Source: Pseudomonadota bacterium (GTDB lineage Bacteria > Pseudomonadota > Alphaproteobacteria > Rhizobiales > Xanthobacteraceae). From it: a stretch of DNA of 64,000 nt. This document shows, in pieces, positions 1 to 9,245 of this stretch. A model generated the notes under the pieces. That model was not told where the DNA came from. It worked only from the letters and a program-made list of their open reading frames with translations, and did not search any database. A program made the position numbers and the translations under genes. How positions within the stretch are numbered: position 1 is the stretch's first letter; every line of letters begins with the position of its first letter. The stretch lies in NCBI GenBank assembly GCA_023435725.1, contig JAEYRD010000237.1, positions 12,651 through 76,650 of the forward strand. Direction: 5' to 3'.

Positions 1-779
1 GCGATGCAGGTCTGCCCGGCATTGAGCAGCTTTCCGTAGGCGATGCGCTCGGCCGCTTCCTCCAGATCGGCGGAGGCGTCGATGATCGCGGGCGACTTGC
101 CGCCGAGCTCGAGCGTGACCGGCGTAAGATTGCGCCCCGCGGCCTCCGCGACCAGCCGCCCCACCCGGGTCGAGCCGGTAAACACGAGATGATCGAACGG
201 CAGTGCCGCAAAGGCCTTTGCGATTTCCTCCTCGATGCCGGTGACGAGCATCTCGGTCGCATCGAACCTCTCGGCGACCGTCTCCCTCAGCAGCGCCGAG
301 AAATGCGGCACCAGCTCGCTCGGCTTGATGATGACACGGTTGCCGGCGGCGATCGCGCCGATCGCGGGCGCGAGCGTGAGCTGGAGCGGATAATTCCACG
401 GCGCGATGATGCCGACGACGCCGAGCGGCTGCGGGATCAGCCGGTTGCGCGCGGGCAGGAATTGCAGCGCGGTGGCGACGCGCTGCGGCGCCATCCAGCT
501 CTTCAGGTGCTTGGTGGCGTGCCGGATCTCGGAGAACACCAGCATCATCTCGGCGATGGTGGTCTCGACGGCCGAGCGGTGGCCGAAATCGGCCGAGATC
601 GCCTGCCGGAAGCGCTCCTCGTTGTCGGCGACCACGGCTCGCAGCCGTGCCAGCCGGTCGAGCCGAACGGCGAGGTCAGGCGCCGGCTCGGCCCGCGACC
701 GCGCGAACATGGCATGGAAGGCGTCCTCGAGAGCCCGAAGCGGGGCGCTCGGCAGGGATCGGTCCAAGGTCTGCTCCAT
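1..779 (-). CDS. Coniferyl-aldehyde-dehydrogenase-like NAD(P)+ aldehyde dehydrogenase (3' part outside window)
   Basis: The first 259 codons of an aldehyde dehydrogenase are present; the gene runs off the left edge. Landmarks seen on the minus strand are the substrate/cofactor segment PWNYPL, the cofactor-loop motif FTGSTRVG, the general-base glutamate in LELGGKSP, and the nucleophilic cysteine in GQTC at bases 6-8. The short N-terminus and overall wording resemble the coniferyl aldehyde dehydrogenase (CalB-like) branch, which oxidises coniferyl aldehyde to ferulate. The start is ATG at 779 with a GGGGAGACC stretch just upstream. A ferulate link would fit the feruloyl-CoA cluster at 56-61 kb, but substrate assignment within this superfamily from sequence is weak. 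Confidence 0.85.
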   Translation of the reverse strand, partial: MEQTLDRSLPSAPLRALEDAFHAMFARSRAEPAPDLAVRLDRLARLRAVVADNEERFRQAISADFGHRSAVETTIAEMMLVFSEIRHATKHLKSWMAPQRVATALQFLPARNRLIPQPLGVVGIIAPWNYPLQLTLAPAIGAIAAGNRVIIKPSELVPHFSALLRETVAERFDATEMLVTGIEEEIAKAFAALPFDHLVFTGSTRVGRLVAEAAGRNLTPVTLELGGKSPAIIDASADLEEAAERIAYGKLLNAGQTCI

Positions 780-1087
780 GGCGGTCTCCCCTGAAAGGGC
801 GTTTGCCCCCTGTTTTGTTGCCGCAAGCTGGCGCTTTGCGGAACTTCTGGCAAGAGCGCGCGAAACGGGCCCGAAAACAGTCCACTGACTGTCATAAAGT
901 CGAAAAAAACGTTCCCGCGGCCCTTTCCAAAGGCAGCTTGGGTTGATACATACGCCTCGCACCCGACGGGCTTTGCCCCGGGTTGCCTTCCAAGGAAGCC
1001 TTTGGGACGCGAGAGCAAGCCACGCGAACAGCGCCGGCCCTCAATCCACCGTCCCCGGCCTTTCGACGAAGGCGTGCAACAGTTTAA
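780..1087. other. Intergenic region, no gene seen
   Basis: About 308 bases between the aldehyde dehydrogenase start and the tRNA. Short open frames cross it but none has a ribosome-binding site or recognisable product. It must hold the promoters of both flanking genes; I do not see a clear consensus promoter. Confidence 0.5.
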
Positions 1088-1164
<77 letters not shown>

Positions 1165-1176
1165 CACGATACCGAC

Positions 1177-1213
1177 ACTCCCGCAGCCCCGCTGCGGGAG
1201 TTTTGGTTTTTGC
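1177..1213 (+). terminator. Rho-independent terminator of the tRNA
   Basis: A perfect 10-bp stem (1177-1186 with 1192-1201) closes a 5-base loop and is followed by TTTGGTTTTTG. It begins 12 bases after the tRNA CCA end. Confidence 0.85.
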
Positions 1214-1330
1214 AGCCTTCTCGTTGCCTTGGCGAGCAATCCAACCGGCGCCGTTCGATTTCATCGCGCGGAATGGTGCGACCATTTGAGCATGAACCGT
1301 TCGTGACATGCGCAGAGCAAACGAAGCGAT

Positions 1331-1891
1331 CCGCCCCCGCAGCGAAATCGGACCGCTACAGTAGCCGCAGAAGATAAGCCCTGACAGCAGCGACCTTGGA
1401 AGGCGGGCGCTGTTAAGCCGATTCTTGGCGTGGTGTTCGCGCACGGCCTCAGTCACGTTGGCGTATTTGTCGGCGATTTCGTTCTGGCGCGTCTTCGCAG
1501 CCTGCCAAAGTGCATCGTCGAGAATACGTAGCTCCGGAACGTCCGTGACGATCCATTTTGACTCCGGATTGAGCCACGAGACGCGTCGCCCCGTCGACGG
1601 ATCTTTCACATAGCGCTGGCAGTTCCAGACCAAGCGACCGATGTAGAGTTCGCTATTGATGTTGCGGGTCCCGCGCTTAACCTGGCCGCGGATGCTCGTG
1701 TCGTTCCACATCTTCCCTTCTGGGCCGGCGACACTCTCTTGATTGAGCGTCTTGGCAATCGAGCGTGGGCTAATACCACAGGCGAAGTCGCGGAAGATGC
1801 GACGGATCACGTTAGCTTGGGCTGCGTCAATCTCGCGGGCTCCTCGGATCGATGTGGTCCCGCCGTTGGGCGAGAGCCGGAAGTCATCCAC
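1331..1891 (-). pseudogene. Serine recombinase remnant (recombinase domain and partial zinc ribbon only)
   Basis: The frame matches the middle of a large serine recombinase: the recombinase-domain region (VIRRIFRDFACGISPRSIA, then ELYIGRLVWN and RYVKDPSTGRRVS) followed by the first half of a zinc ribbon (LIFCGYCSGP). The N-terminal resolvase domain with the catalytic serine is missing; a stop lies directly before the GTG at 1891. After LRGR (about base 1331) the family pattern stops, although the frame stays open to 1121 inside the tRNA and ends in GIGFEPMTF, the antisense reading of a tRNA T-arm. It is a non-functional leftover, probably of an integrative element that used the tRNA or landed next to it. 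Confidence 0.8.
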
Positions 1892-1992
1892 TCAAGTTGG
1901 GACTTTCCGCTCGTGGACCCATTGCGGACCTTCAGTTTGGTATTCCGTATCTAAAATCTACCTATCGAGCATGCATACAGTCTCGAATAATT

Positions 1993-2850
1993 TCAAAGCT
2001 GAATGGCCTTGAACGCCGCAATCAGCGGGTTTGAGCGCGCAGCCAAGTGAAAAACATGTTCGGGGTGACTTTGTTCGAAGTCGACCACGCGGAGCTTGCG
2101 GATTCCATCCTTACGGCTCGAGCCCAATTCCCACATGAAGCCGATCCCGAGACCATTTGCCACGGCTTCATGGACGCCGTCGCGCGTATCGAGCACCATG
2201 GTTGGCCTGGGGGAAAGACCTGCTGCATGAAATCCCCTGTCTACCACCTTCTGCGTGGATGACGTCGCAGTCCTGAAAATTAGAGGGTGGCGCATGAGCT
2301 CGACGCAACTCGTTTTAGCGAGTTGCGCCAGCGAGGAGTCCTCGGCGACGATGGCGACGACGTCCTGCTTTACGCAGACCTTCCGCGCGAAGCGGCCGTC
2401 ATCGGGAACGTTCGGCAGCACGCCTAAATCGACCCGCTGCTCTACGACGGCTGCAATGATTTTGACCCAGGATCCGAGTTCCACCTTCACTTGAACGCCG
2501 GGAAACCGGCGCCGGAATTCCCGGATCAGCGCCATGCCAGGCATTGAGTTGCCTAGCCCGATCTGAAACGTCCCGGTCTCTAGGTTTGCGTGCTGCTTCA
2601 GCAGTCGCGATGCTTCGGTCTCGCAGCGCTCGGATTCGGCCGTCAAGCGGTAGAGCTCGGTAGATAGAGCCGTCGGCGCGATCGTCCGACCGCTGCGCTC
2701 GAACAGCGTGACATTGGCCTCCCGTTCGATGTCACGGACCGACTGCGTGATCGCCGGTTGCGACAGGCCGAGCTTTTTGGCCGCGGCCGAGAAGCTTCCG
2801 GTCTCCAAAACAGCGTTGAAGGCGCGGACCCGCGCACTGGTCAGAAACAT
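1993..2850 (-). CDS. LysR-family transcriptional regulator
   Basis: A 285-residue protein with the LysR layout: winged helix-turn-helix in residues 1-65 (FNAVLETGSFSAAAKKLGLS, then AITQSVRDIE) and a periplasmic-binding-fold effector domain from about residue 90. The ATG at 2850 gives the usual N-terminus for the family. It is transcribed away from the ABC transporter operon starting at 2986, the standard LysR arrangement, so it probably activates that operon when a coinducer related to the imported substrate is bound. The effector itself cannot be read from the sequence. Confidence 0.9.
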   Translation of the reverse strand: MFLTSARVRAFNAVLETGSFSAAAKKLGLSQPAITQSVRDIEREANVTLFERSGRTIAPTALSTELYRLTAESERCETEASRLLKQHANLETGTFQIGLGNSMPGMALIREFRRRFPGVQVKVELGSWVKIIAAVVEQRVDLGVLPNVPDDGRFARKVCVKQDVVAIVAEDSSLAQLAKTSCVELMRHPLIFRTATSSTQKVVDRGFHAAGLSPRPTMVLDTRDGVHEAVANGLGIGFMWELGSSRKDGIRKLRVVDFEQSHPEHVFHLAARSNPLIAAFKAIQL

Positions 2851-2894
2851 CTAGGTCTTTTCCCCGCTGCGGGAAACCCGCGGCTCTTGTGTGC

Positions 2895-2909
2895 ATAAGC
2901 ATAAGCTTA
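2895..2909. promoter_or_regulatory. Candidate LysR binding site in the divergent promoter
   Basis: Two direct ATAAGC repeats (2895-2906), the second forming the 8-bp palindrome TAAGCTTA (2902-2909), lie in a locally AT-rich patch between lysR (start 2850) and the ABC operon (start 2986). A GCGGG-AAA-CCCGC hairpin lies at about 2869-2881. Assignment is by position only. Confidence 0.35.
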
Positions 2910-2985
2910 GCTAATGAATGTAACAGGCCTGTTGCATTGAGGGGCCAATTGCTTCCGCGAAACATCTCTCGCGACGGAGGCGCTT

Positions 2986-4179
2986 TTGGCCACGATCAGC
3001 TTGCGCGACATCAAGAAGGCGTTCGGTGCCACCAGTGTGCTGGGAGGCGTCGATCTCGACGTCACCGACGGTGAGTTCGTGTCCTTGGTCGGGCCGTCCG
3101 GGTGCGGCAAATCGACCCTGATGCGCATCATCGCGGGCCTCGAAGACCAGTCCAGCGGCGAGGTACTGATCGGCGGCCGGAACGTCGCCGGCGTGAGACC
3201 CAGCGCCCGCGATCTTGCGATGGTGTTCCAGTCATACGCGCTCTACCCGCATCTGTCGGTCGAGCGGAACATGATGACGCCGCTGCTGCTGCGCGATCTC
3301 ACGCTGTTGGAGCGGCTGCCGTTGCTTGGGCGCTTTGCGCCTGGCCGCCGCCGGAAATTGCGGTCGATCCATGCCGCCGTCAGCGAGACCGCGCGGACGC
3401 TCAAGATTGGGCCGTTGCTGCAGCGCAAGCCAGGTCAACTGTCTGGCGGCCAGCGGCAGCGCGTAGCGCTAGGACGGGCGATGGTGCGAAAGCCGGTCGC
3501 TTTCCTCATGGACGAACCGTTGTCCAATCTCGATGCGGCGCTGCGCGTTCACATGCGGACCGAACTGGCCGAACTTCATCGCGCATTGGGCGCGACCTTC
3601 ATCTACGTCACGCACGATCAGGCCGAAGCCTTGACGATGTCAGACCGCATCGCCGTGATGATGGGCGGCAAGATCCTGCAGGTCGCGTCTCCCGACGAGA
3701 TCTATGACGAGCCGCGCGACCTCAGAGTGGCGGAGTTCATCGGGACCCCGAAGATCAACACGCTGCCGGCTACCGTCGACGCTGAGGGCCGCATCGATGT
3801 GCTCGGCTGGACATTGCCCCGCCGGCTCGTCGAGAGGCCTGGCGCGGTCACGGTGGCTGTGCGTCCCGAGCATATCGCGATCGGCCCCGTCGGTGGCGAA
3901 CAGACGCTTGAGGCTCAAATTATCCATAAGGAAAACTTGGGATCGGATGTGTTCGTACACGCAGCCTTAGGTGGAAGCGCTTTGGCCAGCGGGCGTCGTG
4001 CGATCGTCCGTTCGTCCCCCGACCTTGCACGATCCCTAACGATCGGAGCCGCCGTTCAGCTGCGGCTCGATCCTGCGAAGACTATGGTTTTCGGCGCCGA
4101 TCAAGCGCGCCTGACGTTCCGCGAACCAGCTCCGGCCCGCGATCAATCGTTGGCTCGTCCGGCGTTGGCGGGTGCTTGA
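2986..4179 (+). CDS. ABC transporter ATP-binding protein, MalK/UgpC family
   Basis: A 397-residue ATPase that powers import through the two permeases that follow. Walker A GPSGCGKST is at residues 36-44, the signature LSGGQ at 152-156, Walker B FLMDEP at 173-178 and the switch histidine at 210; a C-terminal TOBE-type region (about 240-380) marks the carbohydrate/glycerophosphate (CUT1) class. The start is TTG at 2986 with GGAGG about 7 bases upstream. The helical domain between residues about 104 and 132 carries a basic insertion (including GRRRKL) not usual in MalK or UgpC. The stop overlaps the next gene's beginning region, indicating an operon. Confidence 0.92.
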   Translation: MATISLRDIKKAFGATSVLGGVDLDVTDGEFVSLVGPSGCGKSTLMRIIAGLEDQSSGEVLIGGRNVAGVRPSARDLAMVFQSYALYPHLSVERNMMTPLLLRDLTLLERLPLLGRFAPGRRRKLRSIHAAVSETARTLKIGPLLQRKPGQLSGGQRQRVALGRAMVRKPVAFLMDEPLSNLDAALRVHMRTELAELHRALGATFIYVTHDQAEALTMSDRIAVMMGGKILQVASPDEIYDEPRDLRVAEFIGTPKINTLPATVDAEGRIDVLGWTLPRRLVERPGAVTVAVRPEHIAIGPVGGEQTLEAQIIHKENLGSDVFVHAALGGSALASGRRAIVRSSPDLARSLTIGAAVQLRLDPAKTMVFGADQARLTFREPAPARDQSLARPALAGA

Positions 4180-4180
4180 G

Positions 4181-5119
4181 ATGGCGACCACCTTTTCCGC
4201 GACCCGTCGCGCCGGCTGGCTGTTCGTCGCCCCTGCGCTCGCACTCATGGCCCTCATTCTGCTGCTGCCGATTGCTGGCGCCGCGCTGCTGTCATTGACG
4301 GACTACAGCCTCGGTGGAGGCGCTCCGCATTGGGTCGGATTTGAGAACTTCGTCAAGATATTCACGCAGTCGCGATACCGGAGCATGTTCGGCGCGACAT
4401 TCACCTACGTGCTGACCGTGACGCCGCTCTCGATCGGTCTCGGCCTCGGCGCCGCTCTGTTGATCCATTCGCTCCGCTGGGGCAGTGCGTTCTACAAGAC
4501 GATGTTCTTCCTGCCGGTCATGGCGACCCTTATGGCGATGTCGGTGGTGTGGAGCTTTACGCTCCATCCCACCATCGGAATGGTCAATAGCACACTCGCG
4601 TCCTTCTGCGGCACCGGCTGGCTTCATGTCTGGGGCTGGTTCGACCGCGGATGCCAAAGCGGCTTCCCGCTCTGGCTCGGCGATAGTTCGTACGCGATCT
4701 GGACGGTCTGCTTCGTCGGGGTCTGGCAGGGTTTCGGCTTCAACATGGTGCTGTACCTCGCCGGCCTGACCTCGGTCCCACCGGAGCTCTATCAGGCCGC
4801 CGAGATGGACGGGGCGCGCACCGCCTGGGATCGCTTTCGCCTGGTGACTTGGCCGATGCTGGCGCCGACCACGGTGTTCGTCGTGACCATCACGCTAATC
4901 CGCTCATTCCAGGTCTTCGACATCGTCGAGGGCTTCTACGACCAGGGGGCGGGCCCCTCGCGTAGCGCCTACGTCATCCTGTTTGCGATGTTCGAGAAGG
5001 GCATCCGCGAGAACCTGGTCGGAATCGGGGCCGCGATCGCCATGATATTTCTCCTCTTCGTGGTGATCGCGACGATGATTCAGAAGCACGTGCTCGAGAA
5101 GAAGGTGCACTACGCATGA
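4181..5119 (+). CDS. ABC transporter permease, UgpA/MalF-like
   Basis: A 312-residue inner-membrane protein with about six transmembrane helices and the EAA coupling loop near residues 206-225 (QAAEMDGARTAWDRF). The ATG at 4181, one base after the ATPase stop, is preferred; an in-frame GTG at 4172 would give three extra residues. The periplasmic loop between the third and fourth helices is longer than usual and carries two cysteines (residues 143 and 158) that could form a disulfide. It pairs with the second permease at 5116. Confidence 0.9.
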   Translation: MATTFSATRRAGWLFVAPALALMALILLLPIAGAALLSLTDYSLGGGAPHWVGFENFVKIFTQSRYRSMFGATFTYVLTVTPLSIGLGLGAALLIHSLRWGSAFYKTMFFLPVMATLMAMSVVWSFTLHPTIGMVNSTLASFCGTGWLHVWGWFDRGCQSGFPLWLGDSSYAIWTVCFVGVWQGFGFNMVLYLAGLTSVPPELYQAAEMDGARTAWDRFRLVTWPMLAPTTVFVVTITLIRSFQVFDIVEGFYDQGAGPSRSAYVILFAMFEKGIRENLVGIGAAIAMIFLLFVVIATMIQKHVLEKKVHYA

Positions 5120-6096
5120 TCGTCCATCGCTTCTCCGTGACGGAATGCCTGAAGCACGTGGTGCTCATGTTGGGGGTGCTGATTGTCGCGCTGCCATTCT
5201 ACGTCATGCTGTCGACGTCGCTGAAATCACCGGGCGAGATCGAGCGGAACGAGGGCGGCTTCTTCGGCTCGCAGGCGCCGATGGTCGACGAATTCTGCGT
5301 GAAGCGGAACGAGCCGGGCCGGACCGCAATCGAAGATGCCATGCGCGCCCATCCGGATCTCGACCTTGCGTCCGCCCGCGCGAAGCTTACCGCTGCGCTA
5401 CGCGAGCGTTGCACCGAGCGGCCTGTCGTCTTCAACTACGTGTCTGCCTTCAAGGAAGCGCCGCTGCTGCGCTATTTGCTGAACGGCGTCATCGTGACTG
5501 CCTCGATCTTCCTTCTGCAGGTGATTATTGCGCTCCCGGCCGCCTATGCGCTCGCAAAACTGAAGTTCTGGGGGCGGGACGTCGTGTTCGGGCTCGTGCT
5601 GTTCTGCCTCCTCATCCCCGTGCATGCCATCGCACTGCCACTCTACATCATGCTCGCCAAGCTCGGGCTAACCAACAGCTACGCGTCCCTGATCGTGCCC
5701 TGGACCATCTCCGTGTTCGGCATCTTCCTGATGCGGCAGTTCTTCATGACCGTGCCGGACGATCTCATCGATGCCGCGCGGATGGACGGCATGAGCGAGT
5801 TCGCGATCGTCTGGAAGGTCATGCTACCGACCGCAGTACCCGCGCTGCTCGCCTTCGCGATCTTCTCCATCGTCGCGCATTGGAACGACTATTTCTGGCC
5901 GCGGGTCGTGGTCACCGGCGATCGCAGCCTGTTCACGCCGCCGCTCGGCCTGCACGAATTCCGCGGCGGCGGCGACGGCAGCCTTTACGGACCGATGATG
6001 GCCAGCGCCACCGTCATCGTCGCGCCGCTGATCGTCGCGTTCCTGATCGCCCAGCGGCGATTCATCGAAGGAATTACGCTGTCGGGCATGAAATAG
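5116..6096 (+). CDS. ABC transporter permease, UgpE/MalG-like, with enlarged periplasmic loop
   Basis: A 326-residue membrane protein whose ATG overlaps the previous stop (ATGA). The EAA loop DAARMDGMSEFAIVWKV is in the second half. Between the first and second helices (residues about 40-105) lies a hydrophilic segment roughly twice the normal size, with cysteines at 61 and 99. This faces the periplasm where the solute-binding protein docks, so the insertion may be matched to that partner. The C-terminus is typical of the family. Confidence 0.9.
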   Translation: MIVHRFSVTECLKHVVLMLGVLIVALPFYVMLSTSLKSPGEIERNEGGFFGSQAPMVDEFCVKRNEPGRTAIEDAMRAHPDLDLASARAKLTAALRERCTERPVVFNYVSAFKEAPLLRYLLNGVIVTASIFLLQVIIALPAAYALAKLKFWGRDVVFGLVLFCLLIPVHAIALPLYIMLAKLGLTNSYASLIVPWTISVFGIFLMRQFFMTVPDDLIDAARMDGMSEFAIVWKVMLPTAVPALLAFAIFSIVAHWNDYFWPRVVVTGDRSLFTPPLGLHEFRGGGDGSLYGPMMASATVIVAPLIVAFLIAQRRFIEGITLSGMK

Positions 6097-6198
6097 CCGA
6101 AGCGCACCGCAATCTCCGCGATCCCGCGGAGGAGATCGGAGAGGCCGGGACGTATGGCTGCAATCGGCAGAACTCTCTCGACCACGACCATATGGAGA

Positions 6199-7470
6199 AT
6201 GACCTTGAAACGCCTTCTTACTACCGCCGTGATGCTCGCCGTTGGGCTGTCGTCGACCGCCCGCGCCGAGGACAAGACCGTCGTCGAATTCGGCTACACT
6301 TACTCCTATCTGTTCGACGTCACGTTCCAGAAGATCCTGGCCAAATTCAATGCCCAGAACCCGGACATCGAAATCAGGATGCGCGCCGCTTACAAGGACT
6401 ATGAGGACGGCACCAACACCATCCTGCGCGAGGCCGTCTCTGGCAATCTTCCGGATGTGACCATCCAGGGCCTGAATCGGCAGTCGGTTCTGGTCGAGAA
6501 GGGCATCGCAAAGTCGCTGGAGCCGTTCATCGCAAAGGAACCTGACTTCGCGAAGGACGGTTATCACAAGGCGATGCTCGATCTCGGTACGTCGAACGGC
6601 GCAGTATATGGGCTGCCGTTCGCGGTGTCGCTGCCGGTCGGCTACTACAATATGGACCTGATGGCCAAAATCGGCATCACCGACGCCGGCCAACTGCCGA
6701 AGACATGGGGCGACGTCGTTGGCGTTTGCAACAAGCTGCAGGCGGCCGGCGTGAAGACGCCGATGTTCTGGACCTGGAACATCACCGGCAACTGGTTTTT
6801 GCAGACCCTGATGTGGACCCAGGGCGAGCCCCTGATGAAGAACGCCAAGTTCAATCTTGCCAGCGATGCCGGTTTGAAGTCGCTGGAGACGATGAAGACG
6901 ATCTTCCGGGGCTGCGCCATGCCGAACTATTCGCTCGGCGACGCGCAGAAGTCGTTCGCGGCGGGCCAGGTCGCGATGTACTTCACTTCAACGTCCGAAT
7001 TGGGCGCGGTCGAGCGGTCCAAGGGCGAATGGAAGCTCACCACGCATGAATTCCCCGGCATCGATGCCGCGGGACCGAGGGGACTGCCCGCCGGCGGCAA
7101 CGCCGCAATGCTGGTCACGACCTCCAAAGACCCGAAGAAGGTCGAGGCTTCCTGGAAGTGGTTGAAGTACATCACCTCGGGCGAGGGCGCTGCCGAAGTC
7201 GCGCGCACGACCGGCTACATGCCGCCGAACAAGGCGGCGAACGAACTGATCCTGGCCGACTTCTACAAGCAGAACCCGAACAAGGAGACGGCAGTCCGTC
7301 AGTTGCCGCTGCTGCGCGAGTGGCAGCCTTATCCGGGCGCGAACGGCTTGGCCGTAACGCAGGTCATCTATGACGGCATCGAGTCGATCGTCACGGGTCG
7401 CGCCAATGACATGCCGGCCCTGCAGCACGAGCTGCAGGAAGAGGTCGACGGCCTCCTCGCCAAGAAATGA
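6199..7470 (+). CDS. Extracellular solute-binding protein, family 1 (UgpB/MalE-like)
   Basis: A 423-residue periplasmic binding protein. The ATG at 6199 is chosen because it starts a clean Sec signal peptide (MTLKRLLTTAVMLAVG, cleavage after ARA) and has a GGAG-like site upstream; an in-frame ATG at 6154 would place 15 odd residues before it. The fold matches family 1 binding proteins for sugars and glycerol-3-phosphate-type compounds (VVEFGYTYSYLFDVTFQKIL, later LPAGGNAAMLVTTS). It is the substrate-recognition component for the two permeases upstream. Confidence 0.9.
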   Translation: MTLKRLLTTAVMLAVGLSSTARAEDKTVVEFGYTYSYLFDVTFQKILAKFNAQNPDIEIRMRAAYKDYEDGTNTILREAVSGNLPDVTIQGLNRQSVLVEKGIAKSLEPFIAKEPDFAKDGYHKAMLDLGTSNGAVYGLPFAVSLPVGYYNMDLMAKIGITDAGQLPKTWGDVVGVCNKLQAAGVKTPMFWTWNITGNWFLQTLMWTQGEPLMKNAKFNLASDAGLKSLETMKTIFRGCAMPNYSLGDAQKSFAAGQVAMYFTSTSELGAVERSKGEWKLTTHEFPGIDAAGPRGLPAGGNAAMLVTTSKDPKKVEASWKWLKYITSGEGAAEVARTTGYMPPNKAANELILADFYKQNPNKETAVRQLPLLREWQPYPGANGLAVTQVIYDGIESIVTGRANDMPALQHELQEEVDGLLAKK

Positions 7471-7552
7471 CGCCGATCGGGGCGGCCCTGCCAAGGACCG
7501 CCCCACGACCTGCGAACGCAACAGAAATCCTTACCAAGCGGAGGCCCGCCCG

Positions 7553-8398
7553 ATGAGTGGTCAAGCTCACGAATTCGTCATCCTCACCGACTGCCATTTC
7601 GGCCCGCCCGGCCAGACCTTCTACGGCATCGACCCGCGGCAGCGCTTGGAGGCCGCGATCGCCGTCGTGAACCGGGATCACCCGAACCTCGATTTCGTGG
7701 TGTTCGCCGGCGACCTCGCCGATCTCGGCGAGCGCGAGGCCTATGAGAATTTCGCCGGTGCCCTGCGGACGCTGAAAGCCACGCCGATCCTCATGCTCGG
7801 CAACCACGACAAGCGCGGTCCGTTCAGGAGCGTCTTTCCCGACGCCGACGACGACGGCAACGGATTCGTCCAGGCGCTGCGCATCTTTCCCGGCGCCAGC
7901 ATTTTGACGCTCGACACGCTGGACGAGGAGGGCCGCACCCATGTCGGCATCCTGTGCCCGCGTCGTCTGGAGTTTCTCGAACGCGCGCTGCGCGAGGCCC
8001 CAACGGATCGGCCGCTGCTGCTCTTCCAGCATCACCACAGCGGCAAGGTCGGCCTGCGATCGATGGACCGCTACACCGTTCGCAACGCCGACGACCAATG
8101 GGCGGTGTTCGAGCGGGCGGGCCGCCGGCCCGATGCGATGTTCCACGGTCACATCCACCGCCCAATCTTCGGGCTCTGGCGCGGCGTGCCGTATCATGTG
8201 CAGCGCTCGCTGATGCATCAGGTCGGCTTCGACCTCGCAACCGTGGACGAGATTCCCGGCTCGCTGGAGCCGCCCGACTACGCGCTGGTGCGCGTGTCCG
8301 ACGGCGATCTGACGGTTCATCACCGTTCATTCCTGTACGACGGTCCGTCCTACTGGCTGCACGACCGGGCCGCGGTGGAAGGCCGGTTCGGCGAATGA
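7553..8398 (+). CDS. Class III metallophosphoesterase (CpdA/GpdQ-like phosphodiesterase)
   Basis: A 281-residue calcineurin-type phosphoesterase. The full metal-binding set is visible: D13-x-H15 (TDCHFG), GDLAD at 53-57, GNHD at 83-86, a histidine run at 160-162 and GHIH at 199-202. Family members such as CpdA and GpdQ hydrolyse cyclic nucleotides or glycerophosphodiesters with two metal ions. There is no signal peptide, so it is cytoplasmic and would act on imported substrate. RBS GCGGAGG is about 8 bases before ATG 7553. It shares an ATGA overlap with the HAD phosphatase. Confidence 0.88.
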   Translation: MSGQAHEFVILTDCHFGPPGQTFYGIDPRQRLEAAIAVVNRDHPNLDFVVFAGDLADLGEREAYENFAGALRTLKATPILMLGNHDKRGPFRSVFPDADDDGNGFVQALRIFPGASILTLDTLDEEGRTHVGILCPRRLEFLERALREAPTDRPLLLFQHHHSGKVGLRSMDRYTVRNADDQWAVFERAGRRPDAMFHGHIHRPIFGLWRGVPYHVQRSLMHQVGFDLATVDEIPGSLEPPDYALVRVSDGDLTVHHRSFLYDGPSYWLHDRAAVEGRFGE

Positions 8399-9144
8399 AT
8401 TTCGACCTCGATCGCTTCAAGGCCATCCTCTGCGATATCGACGGATGTCTGATCGCAGGGGAAACGCCACTGGCAGGCGCCGCCGAACTGGTGTCCCGGT
8501 TCGGCGATCGCCTTATCGCCATCTCGAATAACTCGACGGATACGCCGGTGTCGTTGGAACGCCGTCTCGCGCGGCTTGGACTTCCGATTCCTGCCGAGCG
8601 GCTCGTCCTCGCGGGGGCGATCGCTGTCAACGAGATTGCGATGACCTCCCCAGGTGCGAAATTGGTGTTGTTCGGCTCTCCGACCCTTGTTGCTTATGCG
8701 TTGTCGAAGGGGCTGGTGTTAGTCGACAGCGAAGCGGATTTTGCGCTGCTGACCCGCGATGTCGATTTCACATATGGTCGTCTCGTACAATTACTTCGCC
8801 TAGTACGAGCAGGCACCGAGCTGATCGTCGCCAATCTGGACGCCACTCATCCGGCCGCGGATGGAGGACTGGTTCCCGAAACGGGGGCGCTTCTCAGCGC
8901 AGTCCGCACCTGTCTCCCTGATTTGCAGTTCCGGACAATTGGAAAGCCGGAAGAAACGCTATTCAAGATTGCGTTGCGAAAGGCAGGCGTCGAAGTCGGC
9001 GATGCGATATTGATTGGTGACAATCCAATGACCGACGGCGAGGGTGCGCGCCGACTAGGGATGGCGTTTGCTGCAATCGGCAACGATGCGGCGAGGGACA
9101 TTGCCGACCTAATCCGAAAGTCCGATCGGTGTCTTAAGCTTTAG
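8395..9144 (+). CDS. HAD-IIA family phosphatase (NagD / phosphoglycolate-phosphatase-like)
   Basis: A 249-residue haloacid-dehalogenase phosphatase. Motif I is DIDGC (D14, D16), motif II the serine of AISNNST, motif III the lysine in IGKPEET and motif IV GDNPMTDGEGA; the cap sits between motifs II and III as in the NagD / glycerol-3-phosphate phosphatase group. The ATG at 8395 overlaps the stop of the phosphodiesterase. Inferred role: remove the phosphate from the monoester that the preceding enzyme releases. Confidence 0.85.
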   Translation: MNFDLDRFKAILCDIDGCLIAGETPLAGAAELVSRFGDRLIAISNNSTDTPVSLERRLARLGLPIPAERLVLAGAIAVNEIAMTSPGAKLVLFGSPTLVAYALSKGLVLVDSEADFALLTRDVDFTYGRLVQLLRLVRAGTELIVANLDATHPAADGGLVPETGALLSAVRTCLPDLQFRTIGKPEETLFKIALRKAGVEVGDAILIGDNPMTDGEGARRLGMAFAAIGNDAARDIADLIRKSDRCLKL

Positions 9145-9245
9145 AGAGCCGCTGAGATTACGCCGCTACGTCCGGCACGAGTTGAGGCGGCGCGCACTGA
9201 GCCTGCTTCAGGTGGAGCAGAACGTCGGCGGCAAACGGATGATCG

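Noticed and set aside
1165..2850. A direct repeat of the tRNA 3' end as an attachment site
   Set aside because: I looked for the last bases of the tRNA downstream and saw no convincing second copy within this stretch; it may lie beyond or be decayed.
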